64,000 bases of DNA from the NCBI GenBank assembly GCA_037043455.1, contig JAWPHD010001421.1, positions 124,001 to 188,000 of the forward strand, given 5' to 3'. The notes under the pieces were generated by a model that saw nothing but the letters and a program-made list of their open reading frames with translations, searched no databases and had not been told where the DNA came from. The position numbers and the translations under genes are program-made. Shown here one piece after another: positions 11,223-23,200 of the stretch. Source of the DNA: Cyrtodaria siliqua. Its lineage: Eukaryota > Mollusca > Bivalvia > Adapedonta > Hiatellidae. Numbering within the stretch: the first letter of the stretch is position 1; each line of letters starts with the position of its first letter.

Positions 11223-11380
11223 CTCTTCGCCCATGTTGTCTGTATCGTCAGATCGCGACTTGTACGACTGCGGAGACCTGCTGGCAAGTTGATACTGGCT
11301 CTTACGCACGTGACTGTAATCCAGACTCGGGCGGCCATAACTCCAGAATGACGGGTTGCCAAAAGAAAGGTCTGGAGAAC
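11223..11380 (-). CDS. TMEM209: TMEM209 exon 7 (158 bp)
   Basis: Acceptor TTCCTCAACAG|GTTC; donor GAAGAG|GTACACTT. Encodes SPDLSFGNPSFWSYGRPS, YSHVRKSQYQLASRSPQS and an acidic end DDTDNMGEE. SFWSYGR and QYQLASRS match TFWNYSR and QYQLACRS in the human protein. Phase 0 out. No later exon was found to the left, so the next intron exceeds the rest of the window. Confidence 0.88.
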
Positions 11381-14300
11381 CTGTTGAGGAATTTAGCACA
11401 AAATGGATATGCAAATATTTTTTCTAGGACTATTTTTTGTTTTTAACAGGTCAAACATAAACAAACTTCTGAAAACACTGATATACTTACCATCTTAATC
11501 ACCAAGTAGTTTTGTCTGGCAGCATCTCACAAATACAAAGTTAAAGATGAATACACCCGCTTAAATTCTAAGACAAATGAAAAATATCTTACGGGACAAA
11601 AATGTGTTAAGAGACGCTACGCCATAAAACGTTACGGACAGCATGACTCGTATATAGCCCCCACTTCACTCTGCGAAAGCGGGGTATAAATATGTGAACA
11701 CAACACAAGTTCTTTTAAGAGCTGATGGCAGAAATACACCACCATACACAACAGAAATACACCACCATACACAACAGCCAATGATTAATACAACACAGTA
11801 CAACAAATAAATACGTGGAGATGTGCAACCAAGTATTAAGTGGACACGTCAAACAAATTCAACAAGAGTGTCCATTGGACACAAAATACGCCCGTCGAAA
11901 GTGGATCATTTGTAACTGTGATAACAGACGGATAGACGGACAATGTCGCGACATAATACAAATTCCGTTGTTACCAGGGCGATTGGTCTGGTTTTCGAAC
12001 TTGACCGAGTTTCATCAAGATTGAAAAATAAATATTCAAGTTATTGAGTGGACATCATCAAAATTGTCAATTTTCAATAATTAAAGGGCCATAACTCCGT
12101 TGTTACCGGGACGATCTGGCTGGTTTCAATAATTAAAACGCCATTACTCCGTTGTTACCAGGGCGATTGGGCTGATTTTCGAACTTGACCCGAGATATTA
12201 TGCCCATAAACATTATTTTCGAGTTTCCTAAGGATTAAATAATGTTTGTTCGAGTTAAAGAGCGGACCGTTAAAATTGTCAATTTTCAATAATTAAAGGG
12301 CCATAACTCCGTTGTTACCCGGGCGATTGGGCTAGTTTTCAAACGCGACTGAAATATTATGCCCATAAACATTATTTCCAAGTTTCATAAGGATTGGATA
12401 ATATTTGTTTGTGTTAGAGAGCAGACATCGCAAAACTTAACAGACAAACGGACGGATGGACAACGTTACATCATAATATGGGCGGGCGTATAGAAATGTG
12501 TTATCTGTTATCAAATGAATTTAAATGAAATGAAAAAATTAAACATACCAGACTTATACATGTCTTTTCTTTCTTTAACCCCTTTGCTTACCATTTCGGT
12601 AATTCCTTACCATTAATTCCTGCACTATTTAAGCATACTGCACTCTTACTGTGCGAGGTCTTGCTCTATTTATTAAAGCATACTGCACTCACTGAGCAAG
12701 GCCTCATACTATTTAAGCATACTGCACACTCACTGAGCGAGGCCCTGTACTATTTAAGCGTACTGCATACTCACTGAGCGAGGCCCTGTACTATTTAAGC
12801 ATACTGCATACTTACTGAGCGAGGCCCTGTACTATTTCAGCATACTGCATACTTACTGAGCGCGGCCCTGTACTATTTAAGCGTACTGCATACTTACTGA
12901 GCGAGGCCCTGTACTATTTAAGCGTACTGCATACTTACTGAGCGTGGCCCTGTACTATTTAAGCATACTGCATACTTACTGAGCGAGGCCCTGTACTATT
13001 TAAGCATACTGCATACTTACTGAGCGAGGCCCTGTACTATTTCAGTATACTGCATACTCACTGAGCGAGGCCCTGTACTATTTCAGCATACTGCATACTT
13101 ACTGAGCGAGGCCCTGTACTATTTAAGCATACTGCATACTCACTGAGCGAGGCCCTGTACTATTTAAGCATACTGCATACTTACTGAGCGAGGCCCTGTA
13201 CTATTTCAGCATACTGCATACTTACTGAGCGAGACCCTGTACTATTTAAGCATACTGCATACTTACTGAGCGAGGCCCTGTACTTACTGAGCGAGACCCT
13301 GTACTATTTAAGCATACTGCACACTTACTGAGCGAGGCCCTGTACTAATTCAGCATACTGCACACTTACTGAGCGAGGCCCTGTACCATTTAAACATACT
13401 GCACACTTACTGAGCGAGACCCTGTACTATTTAAGCATACTGCACACTTACTGAGCGAGGCCCTGTACTATTTAAGCATACTGCACACTTACTGAGCGAG
13501 GCCCTGTACTATTTAAGCATACTGCACACTTACTGAGCGAGGCCCTGTACTATTTAAGCATACTGCACACTTACTGAGCGAGGCCCTGTACTATTTAAGC
13601 ATACTGCACACTTACTGAGCGAGGCCCTGTACTATTTAAGCATACTAACTGAGCGAGGCCCTGTACTATTTAAGCATACTTACTGAGCGAGGCCCTGTAC
13701 TATTTAAGCATACTGCATACTTACTGAGCGAGGCCCTGTACTATTTAAGCATACTGCACACTTACTGAGCGAGGCCCTGTACTATTTAAGCATACTGCAC
13801 ATTTACTGAGCGAGGCCCTGTACTATTTAAGCATACTGCACACTTACTGAGCGAGGCCCTGTACTATTTAAGCATACTGCACACTTATTGAGCGAGGCCC
13901 TGTACTATTTAAGCATACTGCACACTTACTGAGCGAGGCCCTGTACTATTTAAGCATACTGCACACTTACTGAGCGAGGCCCTGTACTATTTAAGCATAC
14001 TTACTGAGCGAGGCCCTGTACTATTTAAGCGTACTTACTGAGCGAGGCCCTGTACTATTTAAGCATACTTACTGAGCGAGGCCCTGTACTATTTAAGCAT
14101 ACTGCACTTACTGAGCGAGGCCCTGTTCTATTTAAGCATACTTACTGAGCGAGGCCCTGTACTATTTAAGCATACTGCACTTACTGAGCGAGGCCCTGTA
14201 CTATTTAAGCATACTTACTGAGCGAGGCCCTGTACTATTTAAGCATACTGCACATACTGAGCGAGGCCCTGTACTATTTAAGCATACTTACTGAGCGAGG

Positions 14301-17300
14301 CCCTGTACTATTTAAGCATACTGCACACTTACTGAGCGAGGCCCTGTACTATTTAAGCATACTGCACATACTGAGCGAGGCCCTGTTCTATTTAAGCATA
14401 CTTACTGAGCGAGGCCCTGTTCTATTTAAGCATACTTACTGAGCGAGGCTCTGTTCTATTTAAGCATACTTACTGAGCGAGGCCCTGTTCTATTTAAGCA
14501 TACTTACTGAGCGAGGCCCTGTTCTATTTAAGCATACTTACTGAGCGAGGCCCTGTTCTATTTAAGCATACTTACTGAGCGAGGCCCTGTTCTATTTAAG
14601 CATACTTACTGAGCGAGGCCCTGTTCTATTTAAGCATACTTACTGAGCGAGGCCCTGTTCTATTTAAGCATACTTACTAAGCGAGGGCCTGTTCTATTTA
14701 AGCATACTTACTGAGCGAGGCCCTGTTCTATTTAAGCATACTGCACACTTACTGAGCGAGGCCCTGTACTATTTAAGCATACTGCACATACTGAGCGAGG
14801 CCCTGTTCTATTTAAGCATACTTACTGAGCGAGGCCCTGTTCTATTTAAGCATACTAACTGAGCGAGGCCCTGTTCTATTTAAGCATACTTACTGAGCGA
14901 GGCCCTGTTCTATTTAAGCATACTTACTGAGCGAGGCCCTGTTCTATTTAAGCATACTTACTGAGCGAGGCCCTGTTCTATTTAAGCATACTTACTGAGC
15001 GAGGCCCTGTTCTATTTAAGCATACTTACTGAGCGAGGCCCTGTTCTATTTAAGCATACTTACTGAGCGAGGCCCTGTTCTATTTAAGCATACTTACTGA
15101 GCGAGGCCCTGTACTATTTAAGCATACTTACTGAGCGAGGCCCTGTTCTATTTAAGCATACTTACTGAGCGAGGCCCTGTTCTATTTAAGCATACTTACT
15201 GAGCGAGGCCCTGTTCTATTTAAGCATACTTACTGAGCGAGGCCCTGTTCTATTTAAGCATACTTACTGAGCGAGGCCCTGTTCTATTTAAGCATACTTA
15301 CTGAGCGAGGCCCTGTTCTATTTAAGCATACTTACTGAGCGAGGCCCTGTTCTATTTAAGCATACTTACTGAGCGAGGCCCTGTAGTCTTTCTCGTCCTG
15401 CTCTCGTAGGTAGTGGGTCAGTGACTGCAGGTCTGTCATCTTGTCCGATGGTGCTGTAATGGACGTATATTATGTAACACGTTGCACCAAATACAACTAG
15501 GCCAAAAATAGTTTCATTCTCGAGCATGTCTTCATTTTTGTTTTTGAAAAAAGGCAAGCATCTAAAGTAATCATCCGGAAGTAAACTTGAACGTCAAGGT
15601 CAAAATAATAAATTGATGTCATCTAAAATGCTGGTTTTCGACATTAAGTCGGGTTTTATGGGGTGTCCAGGTAAATAGCTCTATTGAAATAATGGCTTAT
15701 TACTTAGAGGTTAATATACGGGCGTGGTGTGCCTTTTGTCCATAATGGCACACCTAGTGCAGTAATGGCCCAAGGGATTTATCGACAAAAGGCACACCAT
15801 GGCCGTATATTTGCCTTTTTATTACACACCTTACTATAAATGAATAAGAACAACAGCAGCATTTTTATGACAAAATACATTGATATGTGAAAAAAAGCGG
15901 TGCAATTTAAACATATAAAAAAAATAGGTGTTTCCTATTGCATGCTCTAAAAAAATAGGGTAGGTCAGTAGGCATTTTCGTTTTTTTTTGCTTTTTTTGG
16001 AGCAAGATATTGTGATATTCTACATATATTTATCTCATAAACCCCCTACAAGTTGATGATACAACTAAAAGTTTCTCTGTGATGTCAGTTTACCTCGATA
16101 TATGTTTAATAAATCATTGTTCAGAACAAACTGATTTTTTTTTTTTCATTAAAAGTTTTAGGGTCGGCCCCTTAAAAATAGGGTCGGTCATGCCACCGGA
16201 ATCACAGGTATTATTTTTTTTGGCCTAAGTAGCATAAGATGCAAATAATTATTTGGCAAATAAATACATTATATTAAATGAACAAATTGTGTTCAATTAG
16301 TTTCCTACCTTGGCCGTTTTTAAAAACCACATCTTTCACTTTAATGATATGTTTTTTTGTGCTGCTTTCAAGTTAAGAAAATCGCTTAAATGTACGACTT
16401 CACGAGTTTTCAAGGATAAAATATTAAATAACAGGTGAAACAAATGATAATCTGGGTTGTTTTAGAAGTTGTTCGACACATCAACACATTAATGAGCTTT
16501 TATTTTTAGAGCACAAGGCAGCCTGTCGATCTCATGCACCGTTGTGTTGTTTTACGTACAAAATAATGGTAATCAATTATATGGTCCAGCAAATTTTTGT
16601 CAGCTGATAACATGGCCGAAAAAACAACAATATTTTATTTTGCAAAAAATAGCTCTGGCAAAATAATATACATGATTTCATAGCAATATGGTGAGTTGAA
16701 ATTTTATGCACCGACCAAAATTTGCTAGTGCATAACAAAGTTAATTTCTACCTCTGCCACACCTCCCTACTTTTTTTAATGTGATTACTGGTGTGACCAA
16801 TATTCTTTTTTTTGTTATGGTCATCAGAATTATTATTTGATGTGTTTTTTTGTGATGCCAGATCCCCATCCAAACCTATACATTTAATTCTGGAAAGAAT
16901 GTTCAATACTTACACGGTGATCTAAATGACGACGACAGTGAGAGTCTTGACCTGATCCCACTGCTATCCATACTAGAAATAGACGCCCCTGGTGAGTAGG
17001 CCAGACTCGGGGAGAACGACATGTTGGCAGAGTATGATGACATGTTACTATGCGAGCGACTGGCACTCTGAAATGATATTAATTATTGTTACTTAAAAAT
17101 TCAGAGCATATGGTGACATGTTCGAAGACCTGTACTCTAAAACGATATATAATACTAGGGCTATTTCATTAAAATGTACATGGGACCCAAGGAAGGCACT
17201 TGTGAAATTGAACATCCACCCTTAGATGTAAAATTTAGTTTAAAGAACGGAATATAAAAAAATAGGGTTTATCCATAGATCGAGGGCATAGTGTAAAACT

Positions 17301-20188
17301 GTTGTATTTTGTTCTTTATTTATATATAGTTACAACAGTTTTCCACTCACCCCTCGACATGTTTATAAATTGCCTTCCTGAAGTCCCGGGTAAGTTTTAA
17401 TGGAATAGCCATTAACAGCAGATTCTCAAAAGATGGGCGAATAGGCAACATGTACAGCAACCATGAATGTTGCCATGAAGCACTCCAAAAGGATAAATAA
17501 AATTAAAGTTTGCACACACAATAATGTTGTGAGGATATGACAACCTCATACAAATGAGCACTGGAAATGATACTTAATCATAACACACTATATAACATAC
17601 ATGTATGACGACAAATAACTTGCATACTGAAATCATGCAACTTGCAGTGTCTATTCTAGGGACGCGCGATCACGCCATTTTCTACAAGATCGCGCTTTTT
17701 TAAAAACCTAATGCGCGCTGATCGCAGGTACAAACGAAGAAAAAACAATTCAATTTGTGCCAAATATGCATGCAACATCGTAATCCGTAAATTTTAACAA
17801 AATGGAGACAAATTCTGATTATTGTTTATCAGAGCTAGTCTTGATCATCTTGAACGCTCGATTGTAAATACAAACGTTTGTCTTGAAAACAAGCAAGCGT
17901 CGCAGATGATCTAGACTAAGCATGTAAATCGTAGCGGAGTTACCGTTATTTGTGTATTCCTGGGTTAGGTGGCGCTAGGTATCACATGGCGTGCTGACGA
18001 AAAAATGGTTTAGGACATGCTTGTCTGCCTTGCGGTTGCAGACATTATTTTCGTTCGTTTTAAAATTTGTAAAATTGTTGTTTACAGTCACATGTACGGC
18101 AAATTTAAAAGGTATCGGTCAGTTCATGTGTTTTCACATATTCCAACTGCTTTTTTAAAATCCCCCCTATTTTTCAACTAAAGTAGGGGGTGAAATCCCC
18201 CCATACTTTTCGACTTCTAGAATAGACACTGTGCAAGCTATGTTTTTACCCTAGTATTTCAAGCCTGGTTGAAGATAGTACTAAACAAGAGGCCCAAGAG
18301 GGCCTGTAGAAGCTCTACTGGCTAAAACGGCTCTTATATCTACGGTTGTCGTCATAAAATTCCCATCAGTACTTCTTTTAAACTAGAAGGCCATGACATA
18401 TGTCGAGCCCTTTTATAAAGGTCCAGATTTTTTATTTGACCAACACCAATGTCAATCCCAAAAGATATTAAATTTAATGTAATTAACAGTGGGGGATGCC
18501 ATGGCTTTTTTAAAAATGACATAATTTACATAGATTGCAGGTTAAAATTAGGGGTGTCACGATATCAGAAACCAATATCGCGATATATTGCAATATTTAT
18601 TAAATTATCGCGATATATATCGCGATATATTGCCTAAATCTTCTGCATGCATTTGTAAGCTATATTTCTTCTTATATGTACATGACAAGTATGAAATAAA
18701 AACATAGTACAGTTAAAACATTTTATAATGCTTTAGGATGCACAGCTTTTGACTAGAACAAGAACATGAGAAACAAAACATAACTCATTTTGCATAGTAC
18801 AGTAGACACACAGCTTTCGACTAGAACAAGAACATGAGAAACAAAACAAAACTCATTTTGCATAGTACAGTAGACAGTAATAGACACACACAGTCACATT
18901 AAGTAGTGTTCTAAAAGTTTTTGCTTTATTTTGAAAGACATATATTTTAGACGGCGTAGAAAGGCACCCTACTTTGAAATGGCAATTATTCAATAATGCT
19001 TGTGAAAACAGGCTTACCAGTACACATTTGATGATTGATAATTGGGCCAAACAAGATCGCACCTTGGCTGCGGTATAGACACACTTTAGTGTTAGCCCTA
19101 CTTTTTCCTCCAATCAGACGCTGAGGAATTTTAAAAAAATGGCGAACTTATTCACGTAAATTTCTAACGATCACGAATTTTAACCATTTAATCATTAAGT
19201 AATCGCTTACTAAATGGCACACTCTTGTTTTGGCGCGAACGTGTTGACGTGTCGTTTCGTAGAAGCGCGGGGAAAAAGTAGGGCAAACACTAAGTCAGTT
19301 AGAGGCTATGAAGTGAAATTTTAACAATTAAGAAACCCCGGTCAGTCGCTGCGCTCCTTCCCTTAGAGTTTCTTAATTGTTAAAATTTCACTTCATAGCC
19401 TCTAACTAATACTTAAACATGGGTAGAGTGGGTTATTCTAATTCTATAATCCTTTGAAGTTGCCGCAAGTACCGACTATTTCTGAGGATGCACTCTGACA
19501 CATCGTGTGACCTTTACCAGATTTAGCCACGGGGTACAGGTAACTGATCACGCGTTACACTTATGATTACACTTGTGATAAGCCCTGGTTCCCGTGAATA
19601 CACAATGTTAGTATAATCGGCGTAATCGATTGCGGTAACCAACGACTGCTGTATTTGTTTTAGGTCTGTGGTTTTAGTAGATGTAATTATCGGATTACGG
19701 ACAATTATCTGCGGCTTTATAATCGGCTCTTTGATGAGTTGATGACATGATACAAGATAGGTACTCCCCTGAAGATTGGCAATTAATGATTGAAGTAATT
19801 ATATTGTTCCGGTGTTGTACAGTATGCGTAATGCCAGTATGTATACATAACATGGCTGGACGACGCAGCTTCGTGGAGTGGTACATGTTTTTTTATTTCT
19901 CACTTTCAAATAAGCGTGCAAAGATTAAAAGCCGCTGAAATACGATGGATATATAAAAGAAAACACAACACACTTCATGAATATCGCGGAATACCGATAT
20001 GTACTTTTAATATCGCGATATTTTATCGCACGGGTGAATACCGTGATTTACCGGTATACCGGTATAGTCGCGACACCCCTAGTTAAAATAACTAAATTCT
20101 AAACCTGATCAATATTTTACCTAAAAAATACATCTTAATGAAAAATGTTCCCTTTAAAAACATTCATTAATGAGAATATCACGCTATT

Positions 20189-20223
<35 letters not shown>

Positions 20224-23200
20224 TTGGACAGTCTCGCGCTTCTTTTCTCCCAATTTTCTTGAAAAAAGCCCTGGATGCATGTCATAGCGGAGATCGGCGT
20301 GACCTTTATTTCAAAAAGTAGGTCACAGCCATCCGAAATTTTGCACATAAGGAACATTCTGGTGAAGTTTGGTGAAAATCCTGCAAGAAAGAAGCAAGAT
20401 ACGCATGTCGTAGCAGAGACCGGAAAGAAGCAAGATACGCATGTCGTAGCAAGACCAGACTTGACCTATATTTCATCGAAAGTATGTCGCAGCAACCCAA
20501 AATTGTGCATGTGATGTTGGAATATACAATGAACATTTTGATAGAGTTTGGTGAAAATCCTGCATGTAACGAAGAAGATATTAAGTAATGAAAATAAGAC
20601 ACATGGCAATATAAACGAACGAACAGACCTGAAGATGAACTGACACACATACACTTGGATGATATTTTGATTGCTAAGTCGAGATCAGTAAACAGGTTCA
20701 AAAAAGTGTGATACCTTACTCATAACAAAAGTTACTGAGCAGAAACCATTTTTTCTATTTTTAGTAACAGTGACCTTGACCTTGAATCCAGTTGCTCCAA
20801 ATAGAATCCCAACCTTTCTTTCCATATAAGCTACCAACCCAGCAAGTGTCGCCATAGTCCCTCACTCCTAACAAAAGTTTTGAGCCAAAGCCATTCTTCG
20901 ATTTTTAGTAACAGCAAACTTAACCTTGATTCCAGTAGCCCCAAATGCCATATCAACCTTCCTTTCCATATACGCTACATACCCAGCAAGTTTTGTCACA
21001 ATACATCCCTCCTAACAAAAGTAACTGAGCAGAAACCATTTTTCTATTTTTAGTAACAGTGACCTTTATCACAATGGCCCCCAAACACAATCCCAACCCT
21101 CCTTTCTATATAAGCTACATACCCTGCAAGTTTCATTGCAATAACTCCTAACAAAAGTTATTAAGCAGAAACCACTTTCTATTTTAGTAACAGTGACCTT
21201 GACCTTAAACCCAGTGACCCCAATTGCAATCCCAACCTTCCTTGCCACAGAAGCTACCTACCTACCCTGCAAGTTTCGTCACAATACCTCACTCCAAACA
21301 AAAGTTATTGAGCAGAAACCATGACTTTGACCCAATTTTCCAATATACCATATTGCAGATTAAAAAGTCAAGGGCCGTAACTCTTGTGTTATTTGTCCTA
21401 TTTGGATGCTTTTCGAACTCGTCCAAGCTTTTGGGAAAAGTTTTAAAAAAATTGGGTGGAAAAAAAAAGGCCGATCGTTTTTAAATAAAGACGGAAAATA
21501 TAGCAATTTTAACTAAATCAAGGGCCATAACACCAGAGTTACTGGTCCGAACTGGCTGGTTTTCAAACTCGTCCGAGCTTTTATTGATATCAACAATCTG
21601 GTAAAGTTTGAAAAATATTTGATGAAAAATGAAGGCGCTATCATGTTAACGAGGCAAAAAAAGTTAACAAGACAGATGGACTGACCGACGACGGACAACT
21701 TGCCATCCCATAAGCTCTGCTGGCCTTCGGCCCAGAGAGCTAAAAATCACCATATTTTTATTTGAAAATATAATCGGACACAGACAAGCAAAAAGAGTTT
21801 TAAAATACGAAAAGTATTGTTAAAAATTATTTTTTAAAGCATAAATTATGAAATATTGTTAAAATCTAACTTTCCTGTTTTCTACACTCACCCTGTCAAA
21901 GGATAAATGGCCTCCAGTGGAGTTAGACTGGAAAGAGTTAGCAGGGCTCGCGTAGCTGTAGGACCCAGAGAACGACCCCATGTTGGTAGGTGTCACATGA
22001 CCTAGACTGCTCCAGGGGCTGGAGGATGGTGAGTATGCAGTCTGGCTGCTGGACGGGGAGCTGGAGAACACGAGACTGCGATCACCGTCAGACAGTGTGG
22101 GGGACTTGACTGGCGATAACATGAATCCAGGATCTGGAAATACAAGAACAATTTATGTTCAAGCTTAAATTTTTATTCAAACCTTTTGGGTGAAATTATT
22201 TAGTACAGTTCTACCTTTTTGCCTCGTAAGCACGAAGTTATTAATTACTATCTGCCATTTTGGAAAGATTTAAAGGTGGAGTTTAGTTTTGATTATTCTG
22301 TCCTTATGGGGAGGTAACTCACGACTGGAATTACACATACTTTAAAGGCACACATGGTAATTTTATGTTTGTAAAACTCATGCCGTTACATTCTTTTTTC
22401 TACATAAGGCCATAATAAATTAATTGCTAGTTTCTCATCTAATTTCATCTCAAATTAGGGGCGGGGGGTGAAATTTTATTTTTTATTTTATACGACAAAT
22501 GGAAAATGGCCTCGGCACAAGGTAAAAATAGTAAAACATACTACTGAGTACTTTCAAGATTGAAAACACATTTATTTTTAATAGTGTTTCATACTTAGAG
22601 CATTTTTTTTTTATTAATATTTTTTTTTTTGGGAAGAAATAAAAATTACCGGGGCGGCATAAATAAACGGGGCCGGCGAGGATGAGAATCTAGCAATTAA
22701 TTTATTATGGCCTAACACGCACATTTGAAAAATCATTATAAATAATTGTTTGAATTGAAATGAATTGGGATTTAACGCGCACCAACACATGAAAGGTTAT
22801 ATGGCGCCTAGCAGGCATTAACATGACAGGCTCATCCTCCATGTACATCGAGATAAAATATGGAAAATGGGCCTAGAACCTTCTCACTCTGAACTGCAGA
22901 GTTGCTGCAAATTCTATCGTAGAAACTCCATTTATGCTGGAGTCACGTTTATTGTTTTTCTGCCACTGCTCTTTTGATGTGGCACCTGAAACAATGCAGG
23001 GATCATGATGAAGACCTTTAATGAACATGAACAAAAAATGATAAAATGAAGATGAATTTGGGGAGATTCTACCCCTCTGCCTAACCCTCCAAAGGGATCT
23101 GCAGTGGCCCTTTTCTTTGCCCGGTGACCAAACAGGGTCCCCGGGAACCACATGGGTTCAAAGCAAATTGTTTTTGCATATAACTAATTGCTGCTTATTG

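Larger units (their letters stand above)
18541..20089. mobile_element. Nonautonomous hAT-like element with 8-bp target duplication
   Basis: Body 18549-20081 with ends TAGGGGTGTC and GACACCCCTA. It is flanked by a perfect 8-bp duplication GTTAAAAT at 18541-18548 and 20082-20089. The subterminal regions are rich in ATATCGCGATAT palindromes. Length about 1.53 kb; no transposase frame. Family knowledge: 8-bp duplications and (C/T)AGGGGTGTC-type ends are hAT features. Confidence 0.88.
18284..21744 (+). mobile_element. aacaagaggccc element, interrupted by a hAT insertion
   Basis: Head AACAAGAGGCCCAAGAGGGC with GCTCTACTGGCTAAAACGG; tail a hairpin GCTCTGCTGGCC/GGCCCAGAGAGC at 21714-21740 followed by TAAAA. 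Inside are about five ~145-bp repeats and a GGCCATAACAC block. The same head occurs at 24533 and 35325 and a similar tail at 36320. The hAT-like element 18549-20081 splits it. Confidence 0.6.

Noticed and set aside
11138..11414. Two overlapping minus ORFs as intact genes
   Set aside because: They overlap exon 7; only the 11223-11380 part in one frame, with splice sites, is supported.
12626..15369. CRISPR-like array
   Set aside because: Units are contiguous with no unique spacers, and the host is a eukaryote with spliced genes.
15366..15557. 63-codon minus ORF over TMEM209 exon 6
   Set aside because: It reads the exon in the wrong frame and runs through the acceptor; the spliced frame matches TMEM209.
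20306..20701. 131-codon minus ORF
   Set aside because: Lies across tandem repeats of the aacaagaggccc element, with no motif and overlapping frames on both strands.
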